Notes: a model not told the origin generated them from the letters alone. A DNA stretch of 38,519 nucleotides from Caulobacter sp. S45 (GCF_009765965.1 NZ_LMUL01000001.1:3226-41744); one strand, 5' to 3'; positions 1-8,710 are shown, counted from the stretch's first letter. A program made the numbers and translations.

Positions 1-1543
1 GGATGGCGGCCGGGAACACGATCTCGTTCATGGTCGAGTTGTAGTAGGCGTTCACGGTCTGGGGCGTCATGCCCCACTCGGTGCGATCCACCGGGCCGCC
101 CAGCCTGCGGGCGCGGCGGGTCCACTCGAAGGCCTGGGCCCGCTTGGCGTCGCCGTAGAGATCGTCGGGCGTGATGGCGAGCTTGGAGTAGTCGCGCCAG
201 GCGTCGGGATAGGCGATCTTGACGGTGAAGTGGGCGAGCTTGTCCAGCGCCTGCTGCTTGGTGGCCGGGGTCATCCAGTCGAGCTTCTGGATTCGCGCGG
301 AGAAGGCCCCCTTCAGGTTGTTGACCAGGGCCAGCATCTGGGCCTTCGCCTCGGGGGTGAAGTACTGGGCCACGTAGAGCTGGCCGACGGCCTCGCCCAT
401 GGCGGTGTTGGTCGCCGTGACCGCCCGCTTCCAGCGCACCGGCTGTTCGGGCTGACCCGCCAGGGTCTTGTTGCGGAAGTCGAAGCGCGCGTCGCTGAAG
501 GGTTGCGACAGGTAGGGCGCCGCCTCATCGGCCATGTTGAAGGCCAGCCACGCCTGCAGCACAGGGACCGGCGTCTGGGCGAATACGGCGGCCTTCTTCG
601 GGAAGGCGGTGTTGTCCGAGAGGATCGCGCGCTGCGCCTGTCCGATTTCCGACGCGGCCAGGAAACGGTGGAAGTCGAAGCCCGGGGCGTAGGCCGTCAG
701 TTCGGCCAGGCCGATGGGGTTGTAGGTCTTGTCCCGGTCGCGGCGTTCGGCGCGCTCCCAGCTCGCCTCGGCCAGGCGGGTTTCGAACGCCACAATGTCG
801 GCGGCCCGCGCCTCGGGCGACGGCCAGTGGGCCAGCGTCAGCATCCGGGCGACATAGGCCTGGTAGGCGGCCTTCTTCGCGGCGAACGACGGCTTCAGGT
901 AGTAGTCCTTGTCCGGCAGGCCGAGGCCGCCCGTGCCCATGTTCAGGACGTAGAGGCTGGGGTCCTTGGCGTCGGGCGACACGTTGGCGGAGAACAGGCC
1001 GATGGAGGCGGAGAACAGCGCGTGGTCGCCCATCAGTTCGGCGATGTCCCCCTGCGTCTTGGCCGCCTTCACCTTTTCCAGGTCATGCTCCAGGGGGATG
1101 GCGCCAAGGGCGTCCACGCGCGCGGCGTCCATGTAGGCGCGGTAGAAGGCGCCGATCTTGCCCTGCGGGGTTTCGGGCGAGGCGCCGGAGGCGGCGGCCT
1201 GTTCCAGGATGGCGTGGACACGGCTTTCCGACAGCACGCTCAGGGCGTCGAAGGCGCCGACGCGGGTGCGGTCGGCAGGGATCGCGGTCCGGTCCACGAA
1301 ACCGCCGTTGGCGTAGCGGAAGAAGTCGTCGCCCGGCTTGACGGCCCGGTCCTGGCCGCCGGCGTCGAAGCCCCAGCTTCCGTAGTGCGGCGTGGCCAGT
1401 GCGGTGTTCGCGGTTTCGTCGGGCGAACCCGCCGCCAGGGTCTGGCTCGACACCACGCCGACCGCCAAGGCCGCGGCGCCTGCAGCGGTCAGGGGAAGGA
1501 CCCGGCGCAGGAAGCGGGTATGGGCGGAAGCTGGCTTGGACAC
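1..1543 (-). CDS. M13 family metallopeptidase, N-terminal part (cut by window edge)
   Basis: This is a neprilysin/PepO-like zinc endopeptidase, exported and acting on peptides in the envelope or periplasm. The 514 visible residues start at a GTG (1541-1543), giving MSKPASAHTR followed by RRVLPLTAAGAAALAVG, a typical signal sequence. Next comes the family N-terminal motif, with GSWGFDAGG and KPGDDFFRYANG. The mid-region matches the M13 lobe, with GLGLPDKDYYL and, at the very edge, NAYYNSTMNEIVFPAAI, which in this family lies just before the catalytic HExxH. The zinc site itself is therefore outside the window and catalytic integrity cannot be judged. Another in-frame GTG lies eight codons upstream. 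No overlapping partner gene is visible; the divergent LysE gene begins about 240 bases away. Confidence 0.9.
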   Translation of the reverse strand, partial: MSKPASAHTRFLRRVLPLTAAGAAALAVGVVSSQTLAAGSPDETANTALATPHYGSWGFDAGGQDRAVKPGDDFFRYANGGFVDRTAIPADRTRVGAFDALSVLSESRVHAILEQAAASGASPETPQGKIGAFYRAYMDAARVDALGAIPLEHDLEKVKAAKTQGDIAELMGDHALFSASIGLFSANVSPDAKDPSLYVLNMGTGGLGLPDKDYYLKPSFAAKKAAYQAYVARMLTLAHWPSPEARAADIVAFETRLAEASWERAERRDRDKTYNPIGLAELTAYAPGFDFHRFLAASEIGQAQRAILSDNTAFPKKAAVFAQTPVPVLQAWLAFNMADEAAPYLSQPFSDARFDFRNKTLAGQPEQPVRWKRAVTATNTAMGEAVGQLYVAQYFTPEAKAQMLALVNNLKGAFSARIQKLDWMTPATKQQALDKLAHFTVKIAYPDAWRDYSKLAITPDDLYGDAKRAQAFEWTRRARRLGGPVDRTEWGMTPQTVNAYYNSTMNEIVFPAAI

Positions 1544-1652
1544 AGGCGACCCTCGAGACCTCGACACCCATCTCGAGTGCAACCTTGGCGTAGCAAATCC
1601 AAGCGTCGCCGCAAGTCGGTGAAGTTCGCCCGCGCGGCTTTTCCCCACCCTT

Positions 1653-1673
1653 CGCCCCTGGGCGCAAGGGGCG
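1653..1673. other. Intergenic hairpin between divergent M13 and LysE genes
   Basis: A perfect 7-bp inverted repeat, cgcccct at 1653-1659 and aggggcg at 1667-1673, flanks a 7-base loop. It lies in the 238-bp space between the divergent peptidase and exporter genes, so it is not at a gene end. It may be an operator, a small REP-like element or chance in GC-rich DNA. No function is claimed. Confidence 0.35.
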
Positions 1674-1781
1674 GGTGCGCCGCCGCCTCGCAGCACATCG
1701 CGTCGGGTTCAGTTCGACGCTTGCCTTTGGATAGGGGCGATTACATCCTCCGGCTCCTTTTGGTGCAAAAAGAGGCTGCTT

Positions 1782-2404
1782 TTGACTTGGCATGTTTGGT
1801 TCGCCTTCGTGGCGGCGTCGGCTCTGATGGGGGTAATTCCTGGGCCGGGCGTGACGAGCATCGTCGGCTACGCCCTCGGGTCGGGGCGACGCACCGCGCT
1901 CGCCTCGGTCGGCGGCATGGTGGTGGGGAACGCGGTCGCGATCACGCTCTCGCTAGCGGGCGTGGGCACGCTGCTCGCGGCTTCGGCGCTCGCGTTCTCG
2001 ATCCTGAAATGGGCCGGCGCTCTCTATCTTGTTGGCCTTGGCCTTCTGACGCTCTTGAAGGCGAGCAAGCGCCTGGACAGCTCCGCAGCAGCGGAAAGGG
2101 CGGTCGCTCCGCGCACGGCGTTCTTTGGCAACGTGGCTGTGGGACATTTCATCCTAAGACGATCGTGTTCTTCGTGGCTTTCGTCCCTCAGTTCATCAGT
2201 CCGCATCTCAGCTATCCGATTCAGGCGACGCTGCTGGGCTTCACCTTCTGTGCGGTGGTCGCGACGACGGACACGGCGTATGCGCTCGCCGCTTCCCGCG
2301 CATCCGGCCTGCTCAGACGCCCCGGGGCGTCACTTTGGTCCAAGCGGGCCAGTGGAGGCGTGCTTGTGGTCGCGGGCCTGGCCACGGCGGCGGCCAAGCG
2401 CTGA
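1782..2404 (+). pseudogene. LysE/RhtB family exporter, frameshifted
   Basis: The gene encodes an inner-membrane amino-acid or homoserine-lactone exporter of the LysE/RhtB family. It starts at TTG 1782, preceded by aagagg. The first 120 codons give MTWHVWFAFV, the family signature IPGPGVTSIVGYALGSG, a glycine-rich helix and KWAGALYLVGLGLL. At about 2142 the frame is lost. The family motif (N)PKTIVFFVAFVPQFISP continues from 2144 in another frame down to the stop at 2404. Removing two bases (2142-2143, gg) or adding one restores a 206-residue protein, the normal family length. Either the gene is a recent pseudogene or this is an assembly/sequencing error; both halves are otherwise well preserved, which favours a recent or artefactual event. 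Confidence 0.8.
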
Positions 2405-2470
2405 TCGATCTCACCCCCGGGGCGTGAATCTCCTGGGGTAGGCCCCTATCCTCGGCGGCGTCAGGCGATC

Positions 2471-4525
2471 CTATCTGTTCGCGACTTTCACCACGGAGAC
2501 GGTTCGGTTGAAGCCGACGCTGCGCCCCAAGGCTCGGCTGTCGTAGAGTTGGCCGTTGCGCACCACCTTCACCACGCGCCGCAGATCGCTGATGTCGGTC
2601 AATGGGTCGCCCTCGACCAGCACGAGATCGGCTCGCTTGCCGACCTCGACCGAGCCTGATTCACGGTCGAGCTTCATCGCCCGTGCGGCGCCAAGAGTGG
2701 CGGTCTGGATGGCCGCGATCGGCGGCAGTCCGGCCTGGACATAGAGCTCCAGTTCGCGGTCGATCCCGTAGCCGATCAGTCCGGTGTCGCTGCCCGCCAC
2801 GATCGGGACGCCGGCCTCGTAGAGCGCATCGATCACCTTGCCATTGGCCTGCATGCGTTCGTGGAAACGGGCCTCCTCGATGGGGCCGCCAAGCGCCTCG
2901 AACTTGGACGACAGGGTGAACGGGGCCGCGTCCAGGCCGGGTTCGAACGAGGCCGCATGCACGGTCTTAGGATGGCCCGCCATCTCGCCCCAGCCTTCGG
3001 TCGGGTCCACCACGATTTGCCGCGCCTTCAGGAGCGCTATCAAACTCTTGGCCCGGTCGGAGGCGAGGTCGACCTCGCCGCCGCGCTCGCCCTTGTTTTC
3101 GGGGGGCAGCATGGCGCGGGTGACGAACTGCAGATGGTTGATCTGGTCCATACCGTCCGCGACGCCTTCGAACGCGTCCATCGCCGCCGGCACGTGGCCG
3201 GTGACGGTCATGCCCCGCCGATGCGCCTCGGCGCTGATCGCCCTGAGCACATCCGGTTTGATCTGGGTGTAGACCTTGATCTGGTCGAAATGCGCGTCCG
3301 CGTAACGGTCCACGGCGGCGACGCCCTGTGCGGGCGTCTCGGCGTCGACCGCACCGAAGCCGAGCGGGCCGCCGCTATCGATCAGTCCGGCCAACAGCAG
3401 CCGCGGGCCGAGTGCATTCTCCCTGGCGATCTTGCCGCGCACCGTGGTCAGGAAGCCGAACTCGCCGCCGCAGTCACGCGCCGTGGTCACGCCGGCGGCC
3501 ATCAGCGCGGGGCCGAACTCCACGCCGGAATAGTGCGAGTGCATCTCCCACAGGCCGGGCAGCAGCGATTGACCGTCCGCATGGATGATCTTGAGGCCGG
3601 GCGGCAGCTTGACCGATCCCTTGACGCCGGCCGCGGTTATCCTGCCGTCGCGCACCACGACGACGGAATCCTCGATCGGCGCGGCGCCCGTGCCGTCGAT
3701 CAGCCGTGCGCCGACGATGGCGAACGCGCCCGTCGCTTCCGGCCGCACCTGCTGGTCGAGCGCGTCGAGGTCCGACATCTCCTGGCGCACCCCGCTGCGG
3801 ACCAGTTGCTCGAACGCCGGCCGATAGGCTTCCAGGATCTGCTCCTGTGGCAGGCCGCCGGCGAACGTCATCAACGCGGCGAGACGGCCCTGCGTATCCA
3901 TCCACACGATCTCGCGTCCGAACATCAGGTTGGCGACCGTGTAGCGGGTCAGCCGGACCTGGGCGCGTGAACGTCCGGGGAGCGTGATGGCGTCCTCGCC
4001 GACGCGCCGGATCTCCAGCGGAAGCGCCTTTTCGCTGGCGCGCAGGATGGGCAGGCTGGCCGGCTCGTGATGCAGCTTCCAGTAGCGCATCATCATCATC
4101 TGCAGGGCGGCCGGCATGGTGGGGAAGCCGACATAGGCCGTCGCCGGCCTGGGCATGGTGCGGGTGGCGGCTACCTCTTGAATCGTCGCCGAGGTCGCGC
4201 CGACTCGGGTCGACCATGTCTCGCCAGCGGGCGCGCCGTCTCGTCTGAATTCCAGCGCGGTGGGAGCGAACCCCGGCCCCATTGTCAGAGTGGTGTTCCC
4301 GGCGCGCGTGCTCCCACGATCCGACAGGGTAGAGGCGATGGTCATCACCGATGCGCCTGCTCCCGATGGGCTCACCGCATAGGTCTCCGAGCCGACCTCG
4401 TGCAGCAGGAGATAGGTCCGGTACACGCCGTGCTCTTGCGGCGCGGCGCCCACGCCCTTGGCGAGGCAGGGGGTTTTGAGCGCTGGAAGAATGCAGATCA
4501 GGGCCGCGAAAACGATGCGCCGCAT
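2471..4525 (-). CDS. Secreted amidohydrolase (imidazolonepropionase/prolidase-like)
   Basis: A 684-residue metal-dependent hydrolase of the amidohydrolase superfamily, exported by a signal peptide (MRRIVFAALICILPALKTPCLAKG). Residues about 30-255 form an N-terminal extension with no recognised catalytic motif. The amidohydrolase fold runs from about 265 (AIVGARLIDGTGAAPIEDSV) to the end. Metal-site residues visible are H329 and H331 (WEMHSHYS), K417 (DQIKVYTQ, candidate carboxylated lysine), H444 (VTGHVP), H464 (INHLQF) and D580 (AGSDTG). This set is complete for a binuclear enzyme. The C-terminus has the usual GKRADLVLVEGDPL strand. The start at 4525 is chosen because the signal peptide begins there; the open frame upstream is antisense to the regulator gene. 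The substrate is unknown; peptidic or cyclic amides are likely. Confidence 0.88.
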   Translation of the reverse strand: MRRIVFAALICILPALKTPCLAKGVGAAPQEHGVYRTYLLLHEVGSETYAVSPSGAGASVMTIASTLSDRGSTRAGNTTLTMGPGFAPTALEFRRDGAPAGETWSTRVGATSATIQEVAATRTMPRPATAYVGFPTMPAALQMMMMRYWKLHHEPASLPILRASEKALPLEIRRVGEDAITLPGRSRAQVRLTRYTVANLMFGREIVWMDTQGRLAALMTFAGGLPQEQILEAYRPAFEQLVRSGVRQEMSDLDALDQQVRPEATGAFAIVGARLIDGTGAAPIEDSVVVVRDGRITAAGVKGSVKLPPGLKIIHADGQSLLPGLWEMHSHYSGVEFGPALMAAGVTTARDCGGEFGFLTTVRGKIARENALGPRLLLAGLIDSGGPLGFGAVDAETPAQGVAAVDRYADAHFDQIKVYTQIKPDVLRAISAEAHRRGMTVTGHVPAAMDAFEGVADGMDQINHLQFVTRAMLPPENKGERGGEVDLASDRAKSLIALLKARQIVVDPTEGWGEMAGHPKTVHAASFEPGLDAAPFTLSSKFEALGGPIEEARFHERMQANGKVIDALYEAGVPIVAGSDTGLIGYGIDRELELYVQAGLPPIAAIQTATLGAARAMKLDRESGSVEVGKRADLVLVEGDPLTDISDLRRVVKVVRNGQLYDSRALGRSVGFNRTVSVVKVANR

Positions 4526-4614
4526 GGCTTTGGAGCCCTTGTGTGAGATTCGCACGAACCCGTTCACCCTAGGGGCGCCCATGAGCGCACACCAGCAGCG
4601 ACGGCGGCTCGCGG

Positions 4615-5022
4615 CTATAGCTGGGGCGGTCGTGTGTCGTAGGCCGCCCTGGATGCACGGATTGCGGAGAAGTTGTGCTCCGCCCAGTCCACCAGACCGG
4701 CCAGGGGACCCAGGACCGAACGGCCAAGAGGGCTCAGGCTGTACTCCACCTTGGGCGGGCTGGTCGGGAAGACGCGTCGCTCCACCAGGCCATCGCGTTC
4801 GAGTTCGCGGAGCGTCTGGGTCAGCATGCGCTTGGAGATATCGGGGATGGCGCGGTGCATCTCGCTGAAGCGCCGCGCATCGGGTGCAAGCGCGGTGAGG
4901 GCCAGCAGGGTCCACTTCTCTCCGACCCGATCAAGCACGTTGCGGATGGGGCAGGCCGCCGCGTCGAAACCGGCCGCGCGCCAGGACTCGAACGAGGTCG
5001 CGAGAGGGGACGGATCGGTCAT
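4615..5022 (-). CDS. HxlR family winged-helix regulator (QorR/YtfH-like)
   Basis: A 135-residue HxlR-type transcription factor. It has the family signature CPIRNVLDRVGEKWTLLAL, followed by RFSEMHRAIPDISKRMLTQT (helix-turn-helix) and LRELERDGLVERRVFP, then the wing with PPKVEYSLSPLG. The single Cys near residue 25 is the redox- or aldehyde-sensing cysteine position of this family. ATG 5022 is preferred over GTG 5028, because the ggga ribosome-binding site is seven bases from the ATG and almost touches the GTG. The gene is divergent from a QorB-like quinone reductase, the same arrangement known for ytfH/ytfG and qorR/qor2, so it probably controls that gene and itself. Confidence 0.93.
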   Translation of the reverse strand: MTDPSPLATSFESWRAAGFDAAACPIRNVLDRVGEKWTLLALTALAPDARRFSEMHRAIPDISKRMLTQTLRELERDGLVERRVFPTSPPKVEYSLSPLGRSVLGPLAGLVDWAEHNFSAIRASRAAYDTRPPQL

Positions 5023-5096
5023 GGGCACTTCCCGGTTACCTGGTCTGGAAAACCTGCCTCCTTACGCAGGATCTGAAGAGCGCGTAAATGAGGGAT

Positions 5097-5113
5097 GGTC
5101 TCGTTTTGAGACC
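5097..5113. promoter_or_regulatory. Dyad in the HxlR/quinone reductase divergent promoter
   Basis: A perfect inverted repeat, ggtctc at 5097-5102 and gagacc at 5108-5113 with spacer gtttt, sits 17 bases before the quinone reductase ATG, between the two divergent genes. It fits an operator for the adjacent HxlR dimer, placed to block initiation or early elongation. A looser TTAC (5061-5064 region) and GTAA pair lies just upstream. The assignment as operator is inference from position and symmetry. Confidence 0.5.
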
Positions 5114-5129
5114 GAGAAGGATAACTGTC

Positions 5130-6023
5130 ATGTCGACGTCTAGCCAGCCCCGTATCTTCATCACCGGCGCAACCGGGGAGTTGGGCGCTCTCGTCCTCGA
5201 TCAACTGCTGGCGACCGTCGCGTCTGGGGAGATCGCCGTGGGGGTCCGTGTCGCCGACGATGATCGCGCGCGTAAGCTCGCGGCCAAGGGCGTCCAGGTC
5301 CGTGTGGCCGACTATGATCGACCCGAGACGCTCGCGACCGCCTTCGCGGGTGTGGAGCGTCTATTGTTCATCTCTTCCAATTCGCTGGATCGCAGGCCGA
5401 CCCAGCACCGCGCCCTGATCGACGCCGCCGTCCAGGCGCGGGTGGGCTTCGTGGCCTATACCAGCCTCCTGCATGCCGACGTCTCGCCTTTGGGTCTCGC
5501 CGCCGACCACAGGGCGACCGAAGCGATGCTGGCCGCCTCCGGCCTGCCGTACGCGCTGCTCCGCAACGGCTGGTACACCGAGAACTACATGGCCTCGGTC
5601 GCCCCAGCCCTCGCGCACCACGCCTTCGTCGGCTCGGCTCGGGACGGCCGGATCTCTTCGGCCTCGCGCGCCGACTACGCCGCTGCGGCTGCGGCTGTGG
5701 TGCGTTCGAACGACGACCTGGCCGGTCGGGTGTTCGAACTGGCGGGCGATACGGCCTACACCCTCTCGGAGCTGGCCCAAGAACTGTCGCACCAGTCTGC
5801 GGAAACGGTCCCCTATGTCGACTTGCCGATGGCCGAATACCGGTCGGCGCTCGTGGGCGCGGGCTTGCCGGCCGATGTCGCGGCGCTGCTCGCCGACAGC
5901 GACGCCGGAGCGGCCGAAGGGGCGTTGTTCGACGAAGGCCGCCAGCTCGGCGCCTTGCTGGGTCGCCCGACGACTCCGCTGGCGTCGAGCATCGCGGAAA
6001 CCTTGCGGGCGCTTGGCCGGTAG
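5130..6023 (+). CDS. NAD(P)H:quinone oxidoreductase 2-like NmrA/SDR protein
   Basis: A 297-residue atypical short-chain dehydrogenase of the NmrA/QorB type, cytosolic, expected to reduce quinones or related electrophiles with NAD(P)H. The N-terminal Rossmann motif is FITGATGELG (residues 10-19). Family hallmarks follow: LLFISSNSL, HRALIDAAVQARVGFVAYTS, and ATEAMLAASGLPYALLRNGWYTENY. The gene starts at ATG 5130 behind agaagg, 9 bases upstream; an upstream in-frame extension from 5088 has no ribosome-binding site and overlaps the operator-like dyad. It is divergent from an HxlR regulator, matching the ytfG/ytfH and qor2/qorR pairs, so induction by quinone or diamide-type stress is likely. Other NmrA-like oxidoreductases share the same motifs, so the substrate is not certain. 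Confidence 0.88.
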   Translation: MSTSSQPRIFITGATGELGALVLDQLLATVASGEIAVGVRVADDDRARKLAAKGVQVRVADYDRPETLATAFAGVERLLFISSNSLDRRPTQHRALIDAAVQARVGFVAYTSLLHADVSPLGLAADHRATEAMLAASGLPYALLRNGWYTENYMASVAPALAHHAFVGSARDGRISSASRADYAAAAAAVVRSNDDLAGRVFELAGDTAYTLSELAQELSHQSAETVPYVDLPMAEYRSALVGAGLPADVAALLADSDAGAAEGALFDEGRQLGALLGRPTTPLASSIAETLRALGR

Positions 6024-6124
6024 CCCGGACGCAGGGGCGGCGGTGGTCTGGCCAGACGAGCGGCACGTGAGCGCGGCCTGAATTCCCGCTTGCCATCGCA
6101 CCGGCGGATCGGGAGGTTGCCGAA

Positions 6125-6880
6125 ATGGCCCTCGACCAAGACACCCCGCCAACGATTGGCTTGATCGGTTTCGGCGCTTTCGGGCGACTGATGGCCCGCC
6201 ACCTGCGCCCCTGGTTCCCTATGCGCGCCTTCGACCCGTCGCTTGTCGCGGGGGATACGGTCGAAGGCGTGGAGATCGCCGATCTCGCCTCGACCGCTGC
6301 TTGCGACATCGTGGTGCTGGCGGTGCCGGTGGATCAGCTCGCCGCCGCCATCGCCCAGGCGGGGCCGTATATGAGGTCCGGCGCCCTGGTGCTGGACGTC
6401 GGCTCCGTGAAGTCGCGCCCGGCCCGCATTCTGCGCGAGCAGTTGCCTGAACACGTGGATATCGTGGGGACGCATCCGCTGTTCGGTCCTCAGAGCGCGC
6501 GCAATGGCGTGGAGGGCCTGAAGATCGCGGTCTGCCCTATTCGCGGCGGCCAAACCCCGCGTGTGGCGGCCTTCCTTCGCAAGCGGCTGAAGCTGCGCGT
6601 GATCGTCACCACGCCTGAGGCCCACGATCAGGAAGCGGCCGTCGTGCAGGGCCTCACCCACCTGATCGCCAAGGTGCTGGTCCAGATGGAGCCTCTGCCG
6701 ACCCGCATGACCACCGCCAGCTTCGACATGCTGATGCGCGCGGTGGACATGGTGCGCCACGATCCGCCCTCGGTCTTCCTGGCGATCGAGCAGGCCAACC
6801 CCTATGCCGAGGCCGTCCGCGAACGGTTCTTCGGACTGGCCGAGCAACTGCACGCGTCTCTGGAGAAGGGCGAGGCGTAG
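6125..6880 (+). CDS. tyrA: Prephenate/arogenate dehydrogenase, short single-domain form
   Basis: This enzyme oxidatively decarboxylates prephenate or arogenate in tyrosine synthesis. It is 251 residues and cytosolic. The dinucleotide-binding motif is IGLIGFGAFG (residues 11-20), followed by VLDVGSVKSRPA (about 89-100). The catalytic-region motif is GTHPLFGPQSA, with His117. A second conserved helix carries HDQEAAVVQGLTHLIAK. There is no chorismate mutase domain and no ACT domain, so it is shorter than the 280-370 residues common for TyrA and resembles the compact arogenate-type enzymes. A gggagg ribosome-binding site precedes ATG 6125. It ends 12 bases from the convergent DUF924 gene. Whether it uses NAD or NADP, and prephenate or arogenate, is not decidable here. 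Confidence 0.88.
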   Translation: MALDQDTPPTIGLIGFGAFGRLMARHLRPWFPMRAFDPSLVAGDTVEGVEIADLASTAACDIVVLAVPVDQLAAAIAQAGPYMRSGALVLDVGSVKSRPARILREQLPEHVDIVGTHPLFGPQSARNGVEGLKIAVCPIRGGQTPRVAAFLRKRLKLRVIVTTPEAHDQEAAVVQGLTHLIAKVLVQMEPLPTRMTTASFDMLMRAVDMVRHDPPSVFLAIEQANPYAEAVRERFFGLAEQLHASLEKGEA

Positions 6881-6892
6881 TCGTCCTCGCCG

Positions 6893-7453
6893 CTAGCCCT
6901 GGAAGCCGCCGTTGGCGAGGTAGTCGAGCTCCTCGGCGGTCGAGACGCGCGCCAGCAGGCGATTGCGATGAGGGAAGCGGCCGAAGCGGGCGATGAGCTC
7001 GGCGTGAAACCTGGCGAAACGCAGATAGTCTGTCTCGCCCGTCCGTTCCGCGTACCCGCTGAACAGCTCGACCGACCGGGCCTGGGAGACCGGGTCTTCA
7101 TGGTGCTCGAAGGGAAGGTAGAAGAACGGCTGCAGGGCAGGGGGACTGGCCAGGTCGAACCCCTCGACGAGAGCCTGTTCGGCGACGTCGCGGGCCATCG
7201 GGTCGGTGGCGAAGGCGTGGGCCGATCCCCGGTAGAGGTTGCGGGGAAACTGGTCGAGCAACAGCAACAGGGCGAGCGCGCCTTCCCCGGTTTCCCGCCA
7301 GGCTTCGAAGCCGGCTCGAGACGCTTCCAGATGCGCGGTTTCGAAACGCGAGCGGATGGCCTGATCGAACTCGGCGTCGCGGCGGAACCAGGCTTTCGGC
7401 CCGGCGTCGCACCAGAAGCTGATCACCGCGTCCGGTGTGATGGGGAGGGGCAT
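6893..7453 (-). CDS. DUF924 family protein
   Basis: A 186-residue soluble all-helical protein of the DUF924 family (PF06041). It has the diagnostic order: VISFWCDAGPKAWFRRDAEFD near the N-terminus, LLLLDQFPRNLYRGSAHAFATD in the middle, then FFYLPFEHHEDPVSQARSVELF and GRFPHRNRLLAR. The biochemical role of the family is not established; the fold is TPR-like. It converges with the prephenate dehydrogenase gene (12 bp apart) and lies 47 bases downstream of the MgtC gene on the same strand, so it may be read through from it. ATG 7453 is preceded by gaagg. Confidence 0.92.
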   Translation of the reverse strand: MPLPITPDAVISFWCDAGPKAWFRRDAEFDQAIRSRFETAHLEASRAGFEAWRETGEGALALLLLLDQFPRNLYRGSAHAFATDPMARDVAEQALVEGFDLASPPALQPFFYLPFEHHEDPVSQARSVELFSGYAERTGETDYLRFARFHAELIARFGRFPHRNRLLARVSTAEELDYLANGGFQG

Positions 7454-7500
7454 ATTGGCCTTCGACAGCCTTATTGAGTTTGGTGGATTCGAAACGGCTT

Positions 7501-8223
7501 CTATTCGGTCTGAACGTCCGCGCGACGTCTTTTGGCGGTGACCTTGACGTCGTGCACGCCTGGTTCGCGGCGCAGGCGTAGCGTCGCCAGTCGGATGTCG
7601 TTGGAAGAGACCCGGGAAAGCTGGATGACGATCTGCTGCGTGTCGCCTCCTTCCGCGTCGCGGATGATCATGCGCTTCACCTGGTTGGCGCGTACGCCGA
7701 TCGCCTTGGCGACCCCCTGTTCCTCCAAGACGTCGCGGTCAGCCGACACCTCCAACCGACACGTCTGCACCCTGGCCCGATAGGCTTCTTCCAGCGGTTT
7801 GACCCCGGCCAGGATGGCGATGATGATCGCCGTCGAGATCGTCGCCGCGAAGAACAGGCCGCCCCCCGCCGCCAGCCCGATCGCCGCCACCGCCCATATG
7901 CTCGCCGCCGTCGTCAGGCCTCGGACGATTTGGCCGCGCATCAGGATCGCGCCCGCCCCCAGGAACCCGATACCGGAGACGACCTGGGCGGCGATACGGG
8001 ACGGGTCCAACACCACGCGTGGCATCAGCAGGGCGTGCTGGAAGCCGTAGGCCGAAACGATCATCAACAGGCAGGCGCCGACGCTCACCAGCATGTGCGT
8101 ACGGATGCCTGCCGCCCAAAGCAGCCGCTCGCGCTCGAAGCCGATGATGCTGCCGAGCACAGCGGCCAGCAGGAGACGGATGGTGATGTCGATGTCTGAG
8201 ATCATATGCGAGCTTTCGCCCAT
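7501..8223 (-). CDS. MgtC/SapB family inner-membrane protein
   Basis: A 240-residue integral membrane protein of the MgtC/SapB family, which in pathogens modulates the F-ATPase and Mg/phosphate homeostasis. The hydrophobic N-terminal domain carries the family signatures GFERERL (residues 28-34), GIRTHMLVSVGACL, AAQVVSGIGFLGAGAIL and RGLTTAASIWAVAAIG, spread over about five membrane segments. A soluble C-terminal ACT-like domain (about 150-240) follows: CRLEVSADRD and QQIVIQLSRVSSND. The start may be ATG 8223 or ATG 8205 (MISDID); neither has a strong ribosome-binding site. No Mg-responsive leader is recognisable in the 123 bp upstream. In non-pathogens a role in magnesium limitation is the usual assumption. 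Confidence 0.92.
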   Translation of the reverse strand: MGESSHMISDIDITIRLLLAAVLGSIIGFERERLLWAAGIRTHMLVSVGACLLMIVSAYGFQHALLMPRVVLDPSRIAAQVVSGIGFLGAGAILMRGQIVRGLTTAASIWAVAAIGLAAGGGLFFAATISTAIIIAILAGVKPLEEAYRARVQTCRLEVSADRDVLEEQGVAKAIGVRANQVKRMIIRDAEGGDTQQIVIQLSRVSSNDIRLATLRLRREPGVHDVKVTAKRRRADVQTE

Positions 8224-8346
8224 TTGCGCCCAGGCTACGGACGGATCGTCAGCTTCACACTAAATGGCGCGGACGGGGAAAACCTCTTGGTGCGACCCGC
8301 CCAGCCCCCATGCTGATCCTCCGGTCGCGGCGAACGAGGTGGAGCT

Positions 8347-8661
8347 TCAGCGCCGCGACCAGCGCTGCCAGAAGATGGTCGGGCCGCCGCCGAGCCCTAG
8401 GTAGAAGCCCAGGTCGTAGGCGGCGCTCGTCGCCCTGGTTTCGTACAGGTGGGTCTTCCACGGCAACAGGTGGGGCAGGACGCGGTTGATGATCTCGACC
8501 AGCAGGGTGATCGGCCCGATGATCCCGTGCCAGAGGCCCAGCACGAACTCCGACAGCAGGCCGCCGGAGGCGGCGTGGGCGGATTCCCCCGAGCCCGCGA
8601 CGCAGGCGGTCAGGGTGAGGACGACAAGTCCCGCGGCGGCGATCTTGATGGCCTGTTTCAT
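8347..8661 (-). CDS. Small putative lipoprotein of unknown function
   Basis: A 104-residue protein starting MKQAIKIAAAGLVVLTLTAC. The LTAC lipobox puts the modified Cys at position 20, so it is predicted to be a lipoprotein. After a short Ser/Gly/Ala linker comes a hydrophobic stretch, LSEFVLGLWHGIIGPITLLVEIINRVLP, and an aromatic/glycine tail, YDLGFYLGLGGG. This looks like a short membrane-associated module of one or two helices. I do not recognise a named family. It lies between the MgtC gene and the hydrolase gene on the same strand, with 123 and 49 bp gaps. Confidence 0.75.
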   Translation of the reverse strand: MKQAIKIAAAGLVVLTLTACVAGSGESAHAASGGLLSEFVLGLWHGIIGPITLLVEIINRVLPHLLPWKTHLYETRATSAAYDLGFYLGLGGGPTIFWQRWSRR

Positions 8662-8710
8662 GACTTGAGCCTATCGCCGTTCCGGAGCGGACGACAAGGC
8701 GCGATCCGCG

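Noticed and set aside
230-2404. Single 724-codon plus-strand frame running through the M13 gene into the exporter
   Set aside because: Only its last about 86 codons are real (the shifted end of the LysE gene); the rest is antisense to the M13 peptidase.
2435-2446. gggg-tagg-cccc hairpin between the convergent exporter and amidohydrolase genes
   Set aside because: A 4-bp stem is too short to call a terminator in such GC-rich DNA.
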